This document shows positions 1 to 7,092 of a stretch of DNA of 11,001 nt, one piece after another. The stretch is from Euperipatoides rowelli (taxonomy: Eukaryota > Onychophora > Udeonychophora > Euonychophora > Peripatopsidae). The notes beneath the pieces are model-generated. The model worked only from the letters and a program-made list of their open reading frames with translations, was not told the origin of the DNA and searched no databases. Where the stretch lies: NCBI GenBank assembly GCA_003024985.2, contig PXIH01S0017101.1. The stretch is one strand, 5' to 3'. The position numbers were made by a program, and so were the translations under genes. Position 1 is the stretch's first letter; each line of letters opens with the position of its first letter.

Positions 1-32
1 TATATTAAAAAAAAAAAATAGATTAGGACTAG

Positions 33-67
33 GGACAACCTCGCTGGACTATAGTCTGTTGTTGTCC
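33..67. repeat. Short imperfect hairpin
   Basis: GGACAAC at 33-39 is complementary to GTTGTCC at 61-67, and the loop holds the perfect 10-nt palindrome GACTATAGTC (47-56). A TTTGTA microsatellite follows directly. A hairpin followed by a short tandem repeat is how some non-LTR retrotransposons end, so this could be a LINE or SINE 3' tail, but no element body is visible and that reading is inference. Confidence 0.5.
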
Positions 68-73
68 GACATA

Positions 74-94
74 TTTGTATTTGTATTTGTATTT
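74..94. repeat. (TTTGTA)n microsatellite
   Basis: Three exact copies of TTTGTA (74-79, 80-85, 86-91) and a partial fourth. Simple hexanucleotide tails of this kind are seen at the 3' ends of some RTE-like and other non-LTR elements; the hairpin just upstream fits that, but nothing else supports it here. Confidence 0.75.
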
Positions 95-147
95 ACACAG
101 ATGGCCGAATTGAGTAGTGGTGGGGATAGTTAGAGATTTGCCTAAAT

Positions 148-293
148 ACAGTGGATACAATCCAGATTCTACCATGTTTTTGACATCTGCGCTTACATTT
201 TCATCATTACGGAATATATACAGTAGATGGTGCCCGCCACCCTACCGGTATTTTAGAATGTGCTCTAGGGTACAAAAAGATTGGGAACCTCTG
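148..293 (-). mobile_element. Possible hAT-like transposon terminus
   Basis: Read on the minus strand, the sequence from 293 inward is CAGAGGTTCCCAATCTTTTT, which closely matches the terminal inverted repeat of many hAT transposons (CAG.GGTTCCCAA.CTTTTT). The 8 bases just outside (294-301, TTCTAAAT) resemble the hAT target-site consensus nTCTAGAn. The terminus at 271-293 is the supported part. The other end is uncertain. CAGTGGATACAATC at 149-162 is a poor match to the same repeat and is preceded by GCCTAAAT (140-147), sharing 6 of 8 bases with the putative target duplication, so a roughly 146-bp non-autonomous copy is possible; otherwise the element extends past the left edge. No transposase is visible. 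An open stretch at 117-299 resembles nothing I know. Confidence 0.42.
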
Positions 294-405
294 TTCTAAA
301 TGAAAGATTATTTCAAAATTAAGATTTGTTTTCAATACTTAAAATGACGATATTATGAAATTCCAAAAAATTGATTACAAATATTTAAGTTTTATATATA
401 TTCAG

Positions 406-529
406 GGCTCTGCAATTCTATGCCGATGTATCAGCAGCAGACGATACAAAGGAGATTAGCATTAACACTGATCTGAAAAGATTTCTCCAATACCACTTGG
501 AACAGATAAGCATTAAAAAAAAATCATGA
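406..529 (+). CDS. Terminal exon of an unidentified gene (3' part of CDS)
   Basis: A pyrimidine/AT-rich stretch ending in TTCAG (401-405) gives a good 3' splice site. From 407 an open frame of 40 sense codons runs to TGA at 527-529. The peptide begins ALQFYADVSAADDTKEISIN and ends EQISIKKKS. It has mixed, protein-like composition, an amphipathic helix-like middle (DLKRFLQYHLEQ) and a basic C-terminus. Codon choice and GC content are higher than in the surrounding DNA, as expected for true coding sequence. The exon starts one base before a codon boundary, so the previous intron splits a codon; upstream exons lie off the window to the left. There is no convincing 5' splice site before the stop, so I read it as the last exon. 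Downstream AATAAA at 774-779 could serve as the polyadenylation signal. I do not recognise the family, and no domain can be named from this C-terminal piece. Confidence 0.6.
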
Positions 530-1580
530 GCACTGGTATAAAAAGAAAACCTTATTCCCTAATCACTTTGCCTATGTGATGTAGGTAAATTGTTTCCCCA
601 CAAAATTTAAACCAAAAAAAAATCAATATATAAGAAAAAAAGTAAAGTATTTAGTTGTCATATCTCTAATTTTTTTTTAAAAAAAGAAAAACGTTACCAC
701 CATTGAACATTCAATAAGAGAAAAGACACTACAACTTTATGAAATGCAATTATAATTTTTTTTCTGAACATTCAATAAAAAATTTGACATTCAAAGCAAT
801 GCTTCTTTATTTCAATATTTATTTTAATTTGCATTATTTTGGTAGTCGTGTTTTTTTTTTTTAAATTAGCAATTTGACAAAGTTAAAGTAATGTCAATAT
901 TTGGCAACTGCCAGAAATAATTCTTAATGTCTCCGTTTCATTTAGCCAAAATTGGCAACACCAATACTGCAAGCATAATGATGAATGCCTATAGCCATTA
1001 ATGAATACTAGTAATCCAGTGTTGGTCAAAATTCGACCAATAAGAAAATTTTCTTTGTAAAAAGCCGCCACTCCTTTCTCCTTTGTAAAAAGCTGCCACA
1101 ACGCTAAACAATGAATGTTTTAATTTTATATCTAAATTTTAGCTCATTGCACTCCCTCTCCATATAAACTTTAACTCTGTCAAATCTCACACTCCGTGCA
1201 CCCAATAGGCTTAAAAAGGGATTCAAAGTTTTCCCTTCACGTATTAATATATAGATTATCAATATTATGTAACCAATGTTAAAATTCTGCATTGTGATGA
1301 AGGGCAATATTGGCATTGATTATTTTACTTTATCATTATCTGGTAAATCTTTCAGATTACATACAGTACATTTTGGCATTATCTGCAGTATATATTACAA
1401 ATGAGGAAGCAATGCTTTTGTGTACTTCACTTTTTTTTCTTTTTTTGGGAGGCACATTTGATGAATTTTCTGTTGTTGTCTCTCTCTGTATCTCCCTATT
1501 AATTTAATTCAAATACACAAATTCTTATCTTTAATCCAGTACAAGCTTCTTGTAAGAAATTTGAAATTTTTTTTTTTCAG
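530..1580. other. Non-coding AT-rich region with short repeats
   Basis: No supported gene. It begins as the likely 3' untranslated region of the preceding exon. TGAACATTCAATAA occurs twice (704-717 and 765-778). A 12-T run lies at 851-862. A 6-bp stem TTGGTC/GACCAA lies at 1022-1040. The small open frames on both strands (883-1101 minus, 1104-1316 minus, 1310-1507 plus) have low-complexity, T-rich composition and no recognisable motif, so I do not call them genes. Confidence 0.6.
1053..1099. repeat. Two-copy 19-bp direct repeat
   Basis: CTTTGTAAAAAGCCGCCAC at 1053-1071 recurs with one substitution (C to T) at 1081-1099, a period of 28 bp. It is probably a local tandem duplication. No coding or structural role can be seen. 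Confidence 0.8.
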
Positions 1581-1720
1581 TAAATGCAGATATCACCATA
1601 TGGATCCTATGGGGTATTATTATCAGTGGGATACTTTTACTCATTGAATACTTGATTTCTTTTAATTTCTCCATAAAAAAAAAAAAATTAATAAAATTGC
1701 TCCATTTTTTAACTCATTGA
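1581..1720 (+). CDS. Weak exon candidate encoding one membrane-spanning segment
   Basis: A long T tract ending in TTTCAG (up to 1580) forms a strong-looking 3' splice site. After two bases the frame from 1583 is open for 45 codons to TGA at 1718-1720. It encodes NADITIWILWGIIISGILLL followed by IEYLI and then a lysine-rich stretch. The hydrophobic run of about 20 residues starting with a Trp-containing boundary and followed by Lys looks like a single-pass transmembrane segment of type I topology; integrin alpha chains have this general form, but their hallmark GFFKR is absent. The lysine stretch comes from a 13-A homopolymer, and AT-rich DNA easily produces hydrophobic frames, so this could be chance. 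No matching upstream exon is visible, and the exon at 406-529 ends in a stop, so it would have to belong to another gene. Confidence 0.22.
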
Positions 1721-2011
1721 TTACATAGTTTAATGCAGAAAGGAAAAAAAATGTTGTTTACACTTAAACTTAAGTCAGCTGTGTCTTTTCCATTTATCAG
1801 TTTTTGTTATTTATGTGCACTTTCAAAGCATGAAGAAAGAGAAAATATTTATCAACCAGTTAGTATTCAAGTGAAGCACTAAATAAATACTGTATTAAAA
1901 ATTTTAATGTACAGTACCAAGCAAAGTTAGACTTTCTTAATTTGACCAAAAGCACTGACTTTAAGATACACTCATATTTTTTAAGGCACCATAGAATACT
2001 GTTAAAGGGCA

Positions 2012-2220
2012 GCCCACCAAATAAGTGTGCCACCCCTATTTCTGTCCAAAGTTAAGCAAAGTGCACTATCATCAAACAAGTGCGCTATCACCCCACTTAA
2101 ACTTTTTAATCACTCTAATCCAAGCTGTGTCATGCAACTGCATCCTCCCCCCCCCCCCCCCTAATTTTTACCTCATCTAAGGTTCAGGAGAGTGTTTCTA
2201 TGTAACCCAAATAAGTGCAC
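2012..2220. repeat. Degenerate AAGTGC repeat stretch
   Basis: Near-identical words recur at irregular spacing: CCAAATAAGTGTGCCACC, AAAGTGCACTATCATC, CAAACAAGTGCGCTATCACC and CCAAATAAGTGCACCA. The stretch is richer in C than its surroundings. It looks like decayed repetitive DNA, probably an old transposon fragment, but no termini can be assigned. Confidence 0.4.
2147..2161 (+). repeat. Mononucleotide C15 run
   Basis: Fifteen consecutive C residues inside otherwise AT-rich DNA. Long C or G runs are unusual in such a background and are prone to length errors in sequencing and assembly, so the exact count is unreliable. Confidence 0.9.
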
Positions 2221-2384
2221 CATTTTGAAAAACAGTCTCTTAAAGAATTCAGATTTTAGTCAAACAAATGAGCATGGGGAAGTTTTGCAATACATTGTGG
2301 TAAATCTAAGATTCATTAGCATGGGTCGAATAAGGGGGTTATTTTAAAAGACAGGCGGTGAATTATGAAAAATAGTTGAATATT

Positions 2385-2790
2385 ATTTTTTATATATACA
2401 GTAGTTAATAATGTGGAAAGCCTTTATAAACATATAATATAGACATTTGCTGAAAGAATTAAACAATTTTATCGAATCCTATATTATCTGTTTTATACAG
2501 TAGCATTCTATGTACTAGAAATTTGAAAGCATTTATAAAACATATCCTGAAAGATGACACTAAATTTATCTATCATTTTTTAATTACAGTATATGTGTAG
2601 CATATATTAAACTCTGCACAATTTTAAACACATTTTAAGTACGAGTTTTAAATATACAGTAACTTTAATTTAGTCAACCGTTCCTTCTTGCAGACTGTTA
2701 TTTAAGTGATACAAAATATAATACTTCTGATTCTACTAGAATATGCACTAATACTGTATATAATTAGCAGTCTACTAGAATATGCACCCA
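2385..2790. repeat. Degenerate repeat field with recurrent TACAGTA
   Basis: TACAGTA or its complement TACTGTA occurs at 2397-2403, 2496-2502, 2585-2591, 2655-2661 and 2752-2758, spaced 70 to 99 bp. Neighbouring words also recur: GAAAGCCTTTATAAACATAT (2416-2435) against GAAAGCATTTATAAAACATAT (2525-2545), and TCTACTAGAATATGCAC exactly twice (2732-2748 and 2771-2787). This fits a strongly diverged minisatellite-like array; an alternative is a set of transposon excision footprints. Confidence 0.4.
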
Positions 2791-2860
2791 CAAATATAAT
2801 TATGATTATTTGATATAAGCACCAGCAAATATTGTATACTAAATTTTGATATATAGCCTA

Positions 2861-3442
2861 CAGTCAAACGGATTGGAGTTACCGATTTTCATTTTCAAAA
2901 AAGCTAATCTCATATCTTTAAAATAATTGGAACTAAAGTCTATTTTTTTGTTTTTATATACTGTAGTTTAATATGTCTTAAATAAGGGTATGTAATTTTT
3001 TCCTTATTAAAATTAGTTTAATATTAAGATTTTTAAAGATTTCCAAACACGGTAAAATGACCAAATCCGTCAATATCATTTTTTTAATGATAAAGTTTCA
3101 TACTTTGATCACTAGAGGTGCAAAAGTAATACGTGTTCAAATAGGGTCTAAAGATCGTGACTTTTGAAAATTTTCTGATTAAAACCACTTATTTAGAATG
3201 ATAGAGAAAGGATTCCAACTTAACTAGACCAAATGCTATGGCCGATTGAATATCTACTTTATGACCGCGGTTGACCTCTCTAAAAAGCAGCTAGAAAGGT
3301 TACGAATACCAAGCCTGGTTACTAAATCCACGTTGATCAGATGACGTAAATAGTAATCTAACATTAAAAGAATGTCTAATGGATATATTCATATGTCATA
3401 TGACCTTATATCTATTGATTTACCAAAACTATATGAAGAATT
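2861..3442 (+). repeat. Left inverted arm of the foldback element
   Basis: About 582 nt, pairing with the right arm at 3697-4237. It contains a block at about 3041-3087 with no counterpart in the right arm, either a later insertion here or a deletion there. The inner border is placed where similarity fades, after ACTATATGAAGAATT. Confidence 0.75.
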
Positions 3443-3696
3443 CAAGCAGACATCATGTATTCGCCCAAGGGCATAAGAATTGAACAGTACAAAAATTCAT
3501 ACTAAATACCAAATAAATCATATTTCTAAACTTATCTAGGTACTAATGATTGTTATTTTTTGAAAATATAAGGCTTTATTAACATTCCCAAGCATTTAAA
3601 TTGTTAAAATTATTATTTTTTATGGAATATTTAGTTGGATACGTTAATAAGTAAGTTTATATGGAGATCAAGAGGAGGAGCCGACCTATGATTAAA

Positions 3697-4237
3697 ATCT
3701 CTTCGTAGTTTCCGTAAATCAATAGATAAAAGGACATATAACTTATGAATATATCCATTAGACATTCTTTTAACGTTAGATTACTATTTACATCATCTGA
3801 TCGATGTGTATTTAGTAACCAGGCTTGCTATTCGTAACCTCTCTGGCTGCATTTCAGAGATGTCAACCGCGGTCATCACGTAGATATTCAATCAGCCATA
3901 GCATTTGATCTAGTTGAATTAGAATCTTAATTTTTTAATCAAATCTCACATCCTTTCTGTATCATTCTAAATAAGTGGTTTTAATTAATATTTATCAGAT
4001 GATTTTCAAAACCACGATCTTTAGACCCTATTTGAACATGTATTGACTTTTGCGCCTCTAGTGATCAAAGTACGAAACTTTATCTTTAAAATTCTTAATA
4101 TTAAACAAATTTCAATGGAAAAAATTGCATACACTTATATAAAAACAAAAAAAATAGACTTTCATTCTAATTTATTTTAAAGATATAAGATTAACTGTTT
4201 TTAAAATGAAAATCGTTAACTCCAATCCATTTGACTG
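3697..4237 (-). repeat. Right inverted arm of the foldback element
   Basis: About 541 nt. Its reverse complement follows the left arm from CAGTCAAATGGATTGGAGTT inward to the ACTACGAAGAGATT region. It carries two short insertions relative to the left arm. Confidence 0.75.
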
Positions 4238-4883
4238 TATATACAATCAGTATTAATTAATATGCCATTTATAATATATGAACCATATTATTAGGTATTA
4301 CTAAGTATTCTTATACCAACTTTAATGCACAAACAGAAGTCAAATTCGTAAGTTAAGTCTTAAGACTTAAAGAATAAAATTTATTTATTTATAATCCTCC
4401 TTTGTAATTCATAATTACAACCAATATCAGGACATATGCTTTATTACATTCCACAGTCATAAATTGAAAAGTCTTTGCAAAATACATGTTGAAAGGATGG
4501 AGTCATTTTATTATGTTATTTTAAGTCATTTTTCTAATTTTATGAAATGCTAGAAATTTAAAAATAAAAAGTCATCTAGCACTTTTCACGATAATCGAGC
4601 AGCCTCCTGTTAAGAATGAGATCCATCTTGAGATATTTTCATTTATTGGAATAATCAAAAAAGAAAAATGAACCTTTCCAGTAATAATATTTTTTGCTCA
4701 TTTCAATTTTATAACTTAGCAAGCGAACATGATCAGAAAGATTGAAATTGGAGGGGGAAAAAACTAAAAATGGTTAAAATTATTTTTCAAATATATTAAA
4801 TTTAAAAATGTACAAATTCATTTCTTAAACAAATTTTTAAATTGTTTTTATATACAAGGTTTTCACCTGTTGATTAATTTTAG
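4238..4883. other. AT-rich non-coding stretch
   Basis: No gene, repeat array or structured RNA that I can support. Stops are frequent in all six frames. The last 50 bases look like the end of an intron leading into the exon candidate that follows, finishing in TTTTAG (4878-4883). Confidence 0.5.
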
Positions 4884-5015
4884 ATACACTGCATGCAGCA
4901 GAAAGTGACTTTTTTAGAAGCTGCCAATGTTGGCATAGCTGCAGAGCTAGCTGCTTTACAAATGGAACAAGTCATAGGTGCCACTAAAAAATGTCCTAAT
5001 GTTGAAAGTAAATAA
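4884..5015 (+). CDS. Exon candidate of an unidentified gene
   Basis: An acceptor-like TTAATTTTAG precedes 4884. From there one frame is open for 43 sense codons to TAA at 5013-5015. The peptide includes MQQKVTFLEAANVGIAAELA followed by ALQMEQVIGATKKC. The heptad-like spacing of hydrophobic residues in the middle suggests an alpha-helix or short coiled coil, and its GC content stands out from the flanks. Two ends are possible: the stop at 5013 if this is a last exon, or a 5' splice site at 5008 (AAA followed by GTAAAT), which would leave one base of a split codon. AATAAA lies at 5039-5044 and runs straight into A17, so a polyadenylated transcript end or a retrocopy tail is also possible. I cannot name the family. 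Confidence 0.45.
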   Translation: MHCMQQKVTFLEAANVGIAAELAALQMEQVIGATKKCPNVESK

Positions 5016-5041
5016 TTAGTAATTTATTCAATCACTGTAAT

Positions 5042-5058
5042 AAAAAAAAAAAAAAAAA
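5042..5058 (+). repeat. A17 run overlapping AATAAA
   Basis: Seventeen A residues preceded by a polyadenylation-type hexamer (5039-5044), 27 bases after the stop of the exon candidate at 4884-5015. It may be a simple homopolymer or the remnant of a retroposed poly(A) tail; no target duplication was found to decide. Confidence 0.8.
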
Positions 5059-5326
5059 TTGGATTACTGTTATTTTTTATGTTTACTGAGAATGATATAA
5101 TCCAAAGCCACAAAATGAAAATTTTTCAGGAGGGTTATTTGAAAATTTAAAAAAAGCTATAAACATGTTAATGAATTTTTTAATTTTTCAAAATGCTCTG
5201 CCATCTTAAATATTTTGATATCAGCTCCCCCAAGTGACAAATAAGTAAACTAATTCAAAATATTCTTGTTAAAAGTGTGGCTTTGGATTATATCATTCTC
5301 ACTTTCAATTATTTATTTCTAAATAG

Positions 5327-5479
5327 ATATTACTGTATAGAAAAGTCAAGAGCAGATGTAATAAAATGTTTTGTAATAAAATTGATGAATCAGTTAAGCA
5401 CATTGAAGTTATTCATCCCTTCTTATCAAAACCTAGTGATAATGTATCTTTATCACTATCCTTTGATAAGGGTGGATAA
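5327..5479 (+). CDS. Weak exon candidate, unidentified
   Basis: After AAATAG (5321-5326), a possible acceptor, one frame is open for 50 codons to TAA at 5477-5479. It encodes a Lys/Cys-rich start (LLYRKVKSRCNKMFCNKIDE) and a serine-rich end (SKPSDNVSLSLSFDKGG). An overlapping frame is open from 5277 to 5570 (97 codons), so at most one can be real and both may be chance. The end of the stretch coincides with a strong inverted repeat (5401-5487), which would be an odd thing to find inside a coding exon and lowers my confidence. It cannot be spliced in frame to the exon at 4884. Confidence 0.2.
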   Translation: MLLYRKVKSRCNKMFCNKIDESVKHIEVIHPFLSKPSDNVSLSLSFDKGG

Positions 5480-5487
5480 CTTCAATG
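5401..5487 (+). ncRNA. 87-nt pre-miRNA-like hairpin, or tiny foldback repeat
   Basis: CATTGAAGTTAT at 5401-5412 pairs with ATAACTTCAATG at 5476-5487. The pairing continues inward through TTATCAAA with TTTGATAA and TAGTGATAA with TTATCACTA. A 7-nt terminal loop lies at 5443-5449. About 35 of the 38 right-arm positions pair, with a 1-nt bulge, a 3-nt bulge and one 3x3 internal loop. Length, loop and stem match an animal microRNA precursor. The 3' arm begins UAUCACU just after the loop and contains UUUGAUAAG, recalling miR-2/miR-13 (UAUCACAGCC...UUUGAUGAG), but the seed differs at nucleotides 7 and 8. The alternatives are a minimal foldback transposon or chance overlap with a coding exon. No transcript evidence is available. 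Confidence 0.35.
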
Positions 5488-6045
5488 AAGAGGCAGGTAT
5501 TATAAACTTTGTGTACAAAATTTATAATAATTCCAAAAGCTATTCATCACCTCCTTCAGTTTTACTTTGAAGAAAATCAATACAGAAGTAGAACTCACAT
5601 TTAGTTCAATATACTAATTTTTTTCACAAGATCACTATATATAATGGATAAATAATTAAACTTTTAAATGGGCCTCTCTCTGTCCCTTTTTCAATGCCTA
5701 AAAATGATCAGAATAAAAAAAATAGCATACCAAAAACTTTATATTTTGTAAATGCAATGAAGCAATTTGCTATTCGAAAAAGTAATGTGCTACAATACGG
5801 CACAACAAATATTACACTTCTTCCGAACCCCACATTTCCCATCTGTATTACGCAGTTACACAGGAAGAAAAATGCTTTTCCTGGCAAGGTCGCCAAAAGA
5901 AATGCAGATGGGTGATCTTCAGAGGGAGAGAGGTTTACAATCCCCTTTTAATTTCAATATTTTTTTGTTTAAAAAATGTAAAGGACAATATACCCTTATT
6001 CAGTCAAGACGAGGTGGCCATGCAACATTATATATGGCCACAGTC

Positions 6046-6067
6046 TGTACAGTACCGGTACTGTACA
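6046..6067. repeat. Perfect 22-nt nested palindrome
   Basis: The left half TGTACAGTACC is followed by its exact reverse complement, centred on CCGG. It reads as TA-CAG-TA-CCGG-TA-CTG-TA, that is, a TA-CCGG-TA unit inside a TACAGTA/TACTGTA pair. Confidence 0.9.
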
Positions 6068-6083
6068 TATTCTCCAGGGAGAT

Positions 6084-6094
6084 GGTTCGATCCC
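6084..6094 (+). promoter_or_regulatory. tRNA/SINE-type B box
   Basis: GGTTCGATCCC is a perfect match to the RNA polymerase III internal B box (GGTTCGANNCC). Flanking bases form only a partial T-arm and no A box is recognisable 30-60 bases upstream, so this is not an intact tRNA gene. It may be what remains of a tRNA-derived SINE, or chance. Confidence 0.3.
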
Positions 6095-6360
6095 AGTTGG
6101 CGCAGTACCTCTTCGGGTAACTTCTTCTGAACCTAAGTACTTAGTAGGGTTTTTTTCTAGCTGCAGACAGGCTGGTTAAAGACCAGTCTGAAAAAAAACA
6201 GAGACTTCCAAGATGGAAAAGCCAAAGGTGGGGAAAAACGCACCCTTGAGAAAGACCAACATTAGAATTCAAAAGGAACTAATAGTAAAATACAGATGTC
6301 GACAATTGAATTTGTAGCTGTTTGGAAGATTATTTGTCAACAACCTAAAATGGGATTTGC

Positions 6361-6462
6361 ACATTCATTTTTGTATTTAATTTATTTCATCATATCTCTA
6401 AAGACAACAAATCCTGAAATCCATATATATAATCTATAAGCTCAAAAAATTTGGAGCAAACT
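6361..6462 (-). repeat. Inverted duplicate of copia RT sequence (left arm)
   Basis: These 102 bases are the reverse complement of 7761-7862, the 3' part of the reverse transcriptase fragment, with a single mismatch (T at 6393). There are no indels. Together with 7761-7862 it encloses about 1.3 kb holding integrase and RT sequence. Such high identity implies a recent event, or an artefact of assembly or library preparation. Confidence 0.95.
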
Positions 6463-6505
6463 CCCACATTTTAATTAATTTTTACAAGACCTTCATCAGG
6501 CCTNG

Positions 6506-7092
6506 CAGAGATTGACAGCTCTGTACACTCCCGAGCAAAATGGAGGCAGTGAACATAAAATGCGTACAGTTGTTGAGATGGCTAGAACATTTAAGTACGG
6601 TACTCAAACTCTGAAGTAAATTTTCCTACAGCAATGTGGGCTGAACTGGTCAACGCCGCTATCTACACCCTAAATAGAACTGGAAAATCATCCATTGAAG
6701 GTGTAAGTCCAATTGAACTATGGTTTGGAAAGAAACCAAGAATAAAACAGTTACACATTATTGGGTCAACCTGCTATGCTCATATTCCAAAAGAAAAAAG
6801 AAGACAAATGGACAAGAAATCTATCAAAGGATATCTTGTCGGAAATGATGGCGATGAACGTTACAGGATTTGGATCAAAGAACAACACAATGTTATCCTG
6901 TCAAGAGATGTAACATGCCTAGAGAAGTCAAATGAATGTAAAGAAATTCATCAAAATACTAAAAATTTTAATGAAACAAGTCAAGAAGATGAAATCAATC
7001 ATCCCACTTCAAGCTATAATCTCAGAAATAGTTCCTTGCTGAAAAAAAAACAAACTACTTTGGAAAATGCATTATGGAAGCAGAAAATCTAA
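6506..7092 (+). pseudogene. copia integrase, C-terminal part (copy A, broken)
   Basis: The frame from 6506 encodes the stretch YTPEQNGGSEHKMRTVVEMA, the region with the third catalytic acid (the Glu of GGSE) of the D,D-35-E integrase core. A 5-nt insertion GGTAC at 6599-6603, absent from copy B, shifts the frame. The continuing frame to 7092 encodes FPTAMWAELVNAAIYTLNRT, the ELWFGKKP motif and the C-terminal GYLVGNDGDERYRIW...SRDVT segment typical of copia integrases, followed by an acidic linker with one NETSQEDE unit. The frame then closes at TAA 7090-7092; the natural continuation is in another frame (MEAENLINEINNPETYEE from 7074), so a further shift lies near 7060-7075. Integrase normally inserts the cDNA into host DNA. 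Confidence 0.92.

Larger units (their letters stand above)
1721..2860. other. Non-coding AT-rich region
   Basis: No supported gene. It holds a stretch around 2005-2220 where AAGTGC/AAGTGT words recur, a 15-C run and, from about 2380, a field of degenerate short repeats. All frames are frequently closed by stops. Confidence 0.6.
2861..4237. mobile_element. Foldback DNA transposon with long inverted arms, Tc1/mariner-like ends
   Basis: The left arm (2861 to about 3442) and the reverse complement of the right arm (about 3697 to 4237) match along nearly their whole length. Examples are GGATTGGAGTTA.CGATTTTC, ACTTTGATCACTAGAGG, ACCACTTATTTAGAATGATA and AAAAGAATGTCTAATGG. The outer ends are CAGTCAAAyGGATTGGAGTT, and TA lies immediately outside both (2859-2860 and 4238-4239), as expected for a Tc1/mariner/pogo-type TA target duplication. 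The arms differ by point changes and indels. The left has about 47 extra bases near 3041-3087. The right has about 30 extra bases near 3917-3950 and 9 more near 3985. The unpaired centre (about 3443-3696) is AT-rich and shows no transposase, so the element is non-autonomous. Divergence between the arms indicates age. Confidence 0.75.
5488..6360. other. Region without a recognisable gene
   Basis: Open frames at 5694-5915 and 5767-6120 (plus) and 5708-5896 (minus) overlap one another and show no motif or family resemblance, so I do not call them genes. The region is less AT-rich than its surroundings from about 5800 to 6250 and has several small inverted repeats: CCCATCTG/CAGATGGG around 5838-5913, an AGGAAGAAAA/TTTTCCT hairpin near 5862-5885, TGGCCAT/ATGGCCA near 6016-6040, and CTGGT/ACCAG near 6172-6187. 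This density of small stems suggests a decayed transposon. Confidence 0.45.

Noticed and set aside
117-299. 60-codon open frame on the plus strand
   Set aside because: It overlaps the hAT-like terminus, has no motif, and its end is set by the terminal repeat.
883-1316. Two minus-strand open frames of about 70 codons
   Set aside because: Composition follows the AT-rich and duplicated DNA (the 19-bp repeat lies inside the first); no motif and no splice context.
1581-1720. Integrin alpha chain assignment
   Set aside because: The resemblance rests only on a hydrophobic helix; the GFFKR motif and upstream domains are absent.
5277-5570. 97-codon open frame as a standalone gene
   Set aside because: It starts at a non-ATG codon, lacks any motif, and competes with another open frame and the hairpin at the same place.
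6084-6094. Intact tRNA gene around the B box
   Set aside because: No acceptor stem, D arm or A box can be folded around it.
5708-6130. Overlapping open frames on both strands, up to 117 codons
   Set aside because: They shadow one another in several frames, cross palindromes and a B box, and resemble no family.
6213-6317. 34-codon frame starting ATGGAAAAGCC with a basic N-terminus
   Set aside because: It briefly recalled the start of a DNA-binding transposase, but it is too short and has no helix-turn-helix pattern I can defend.
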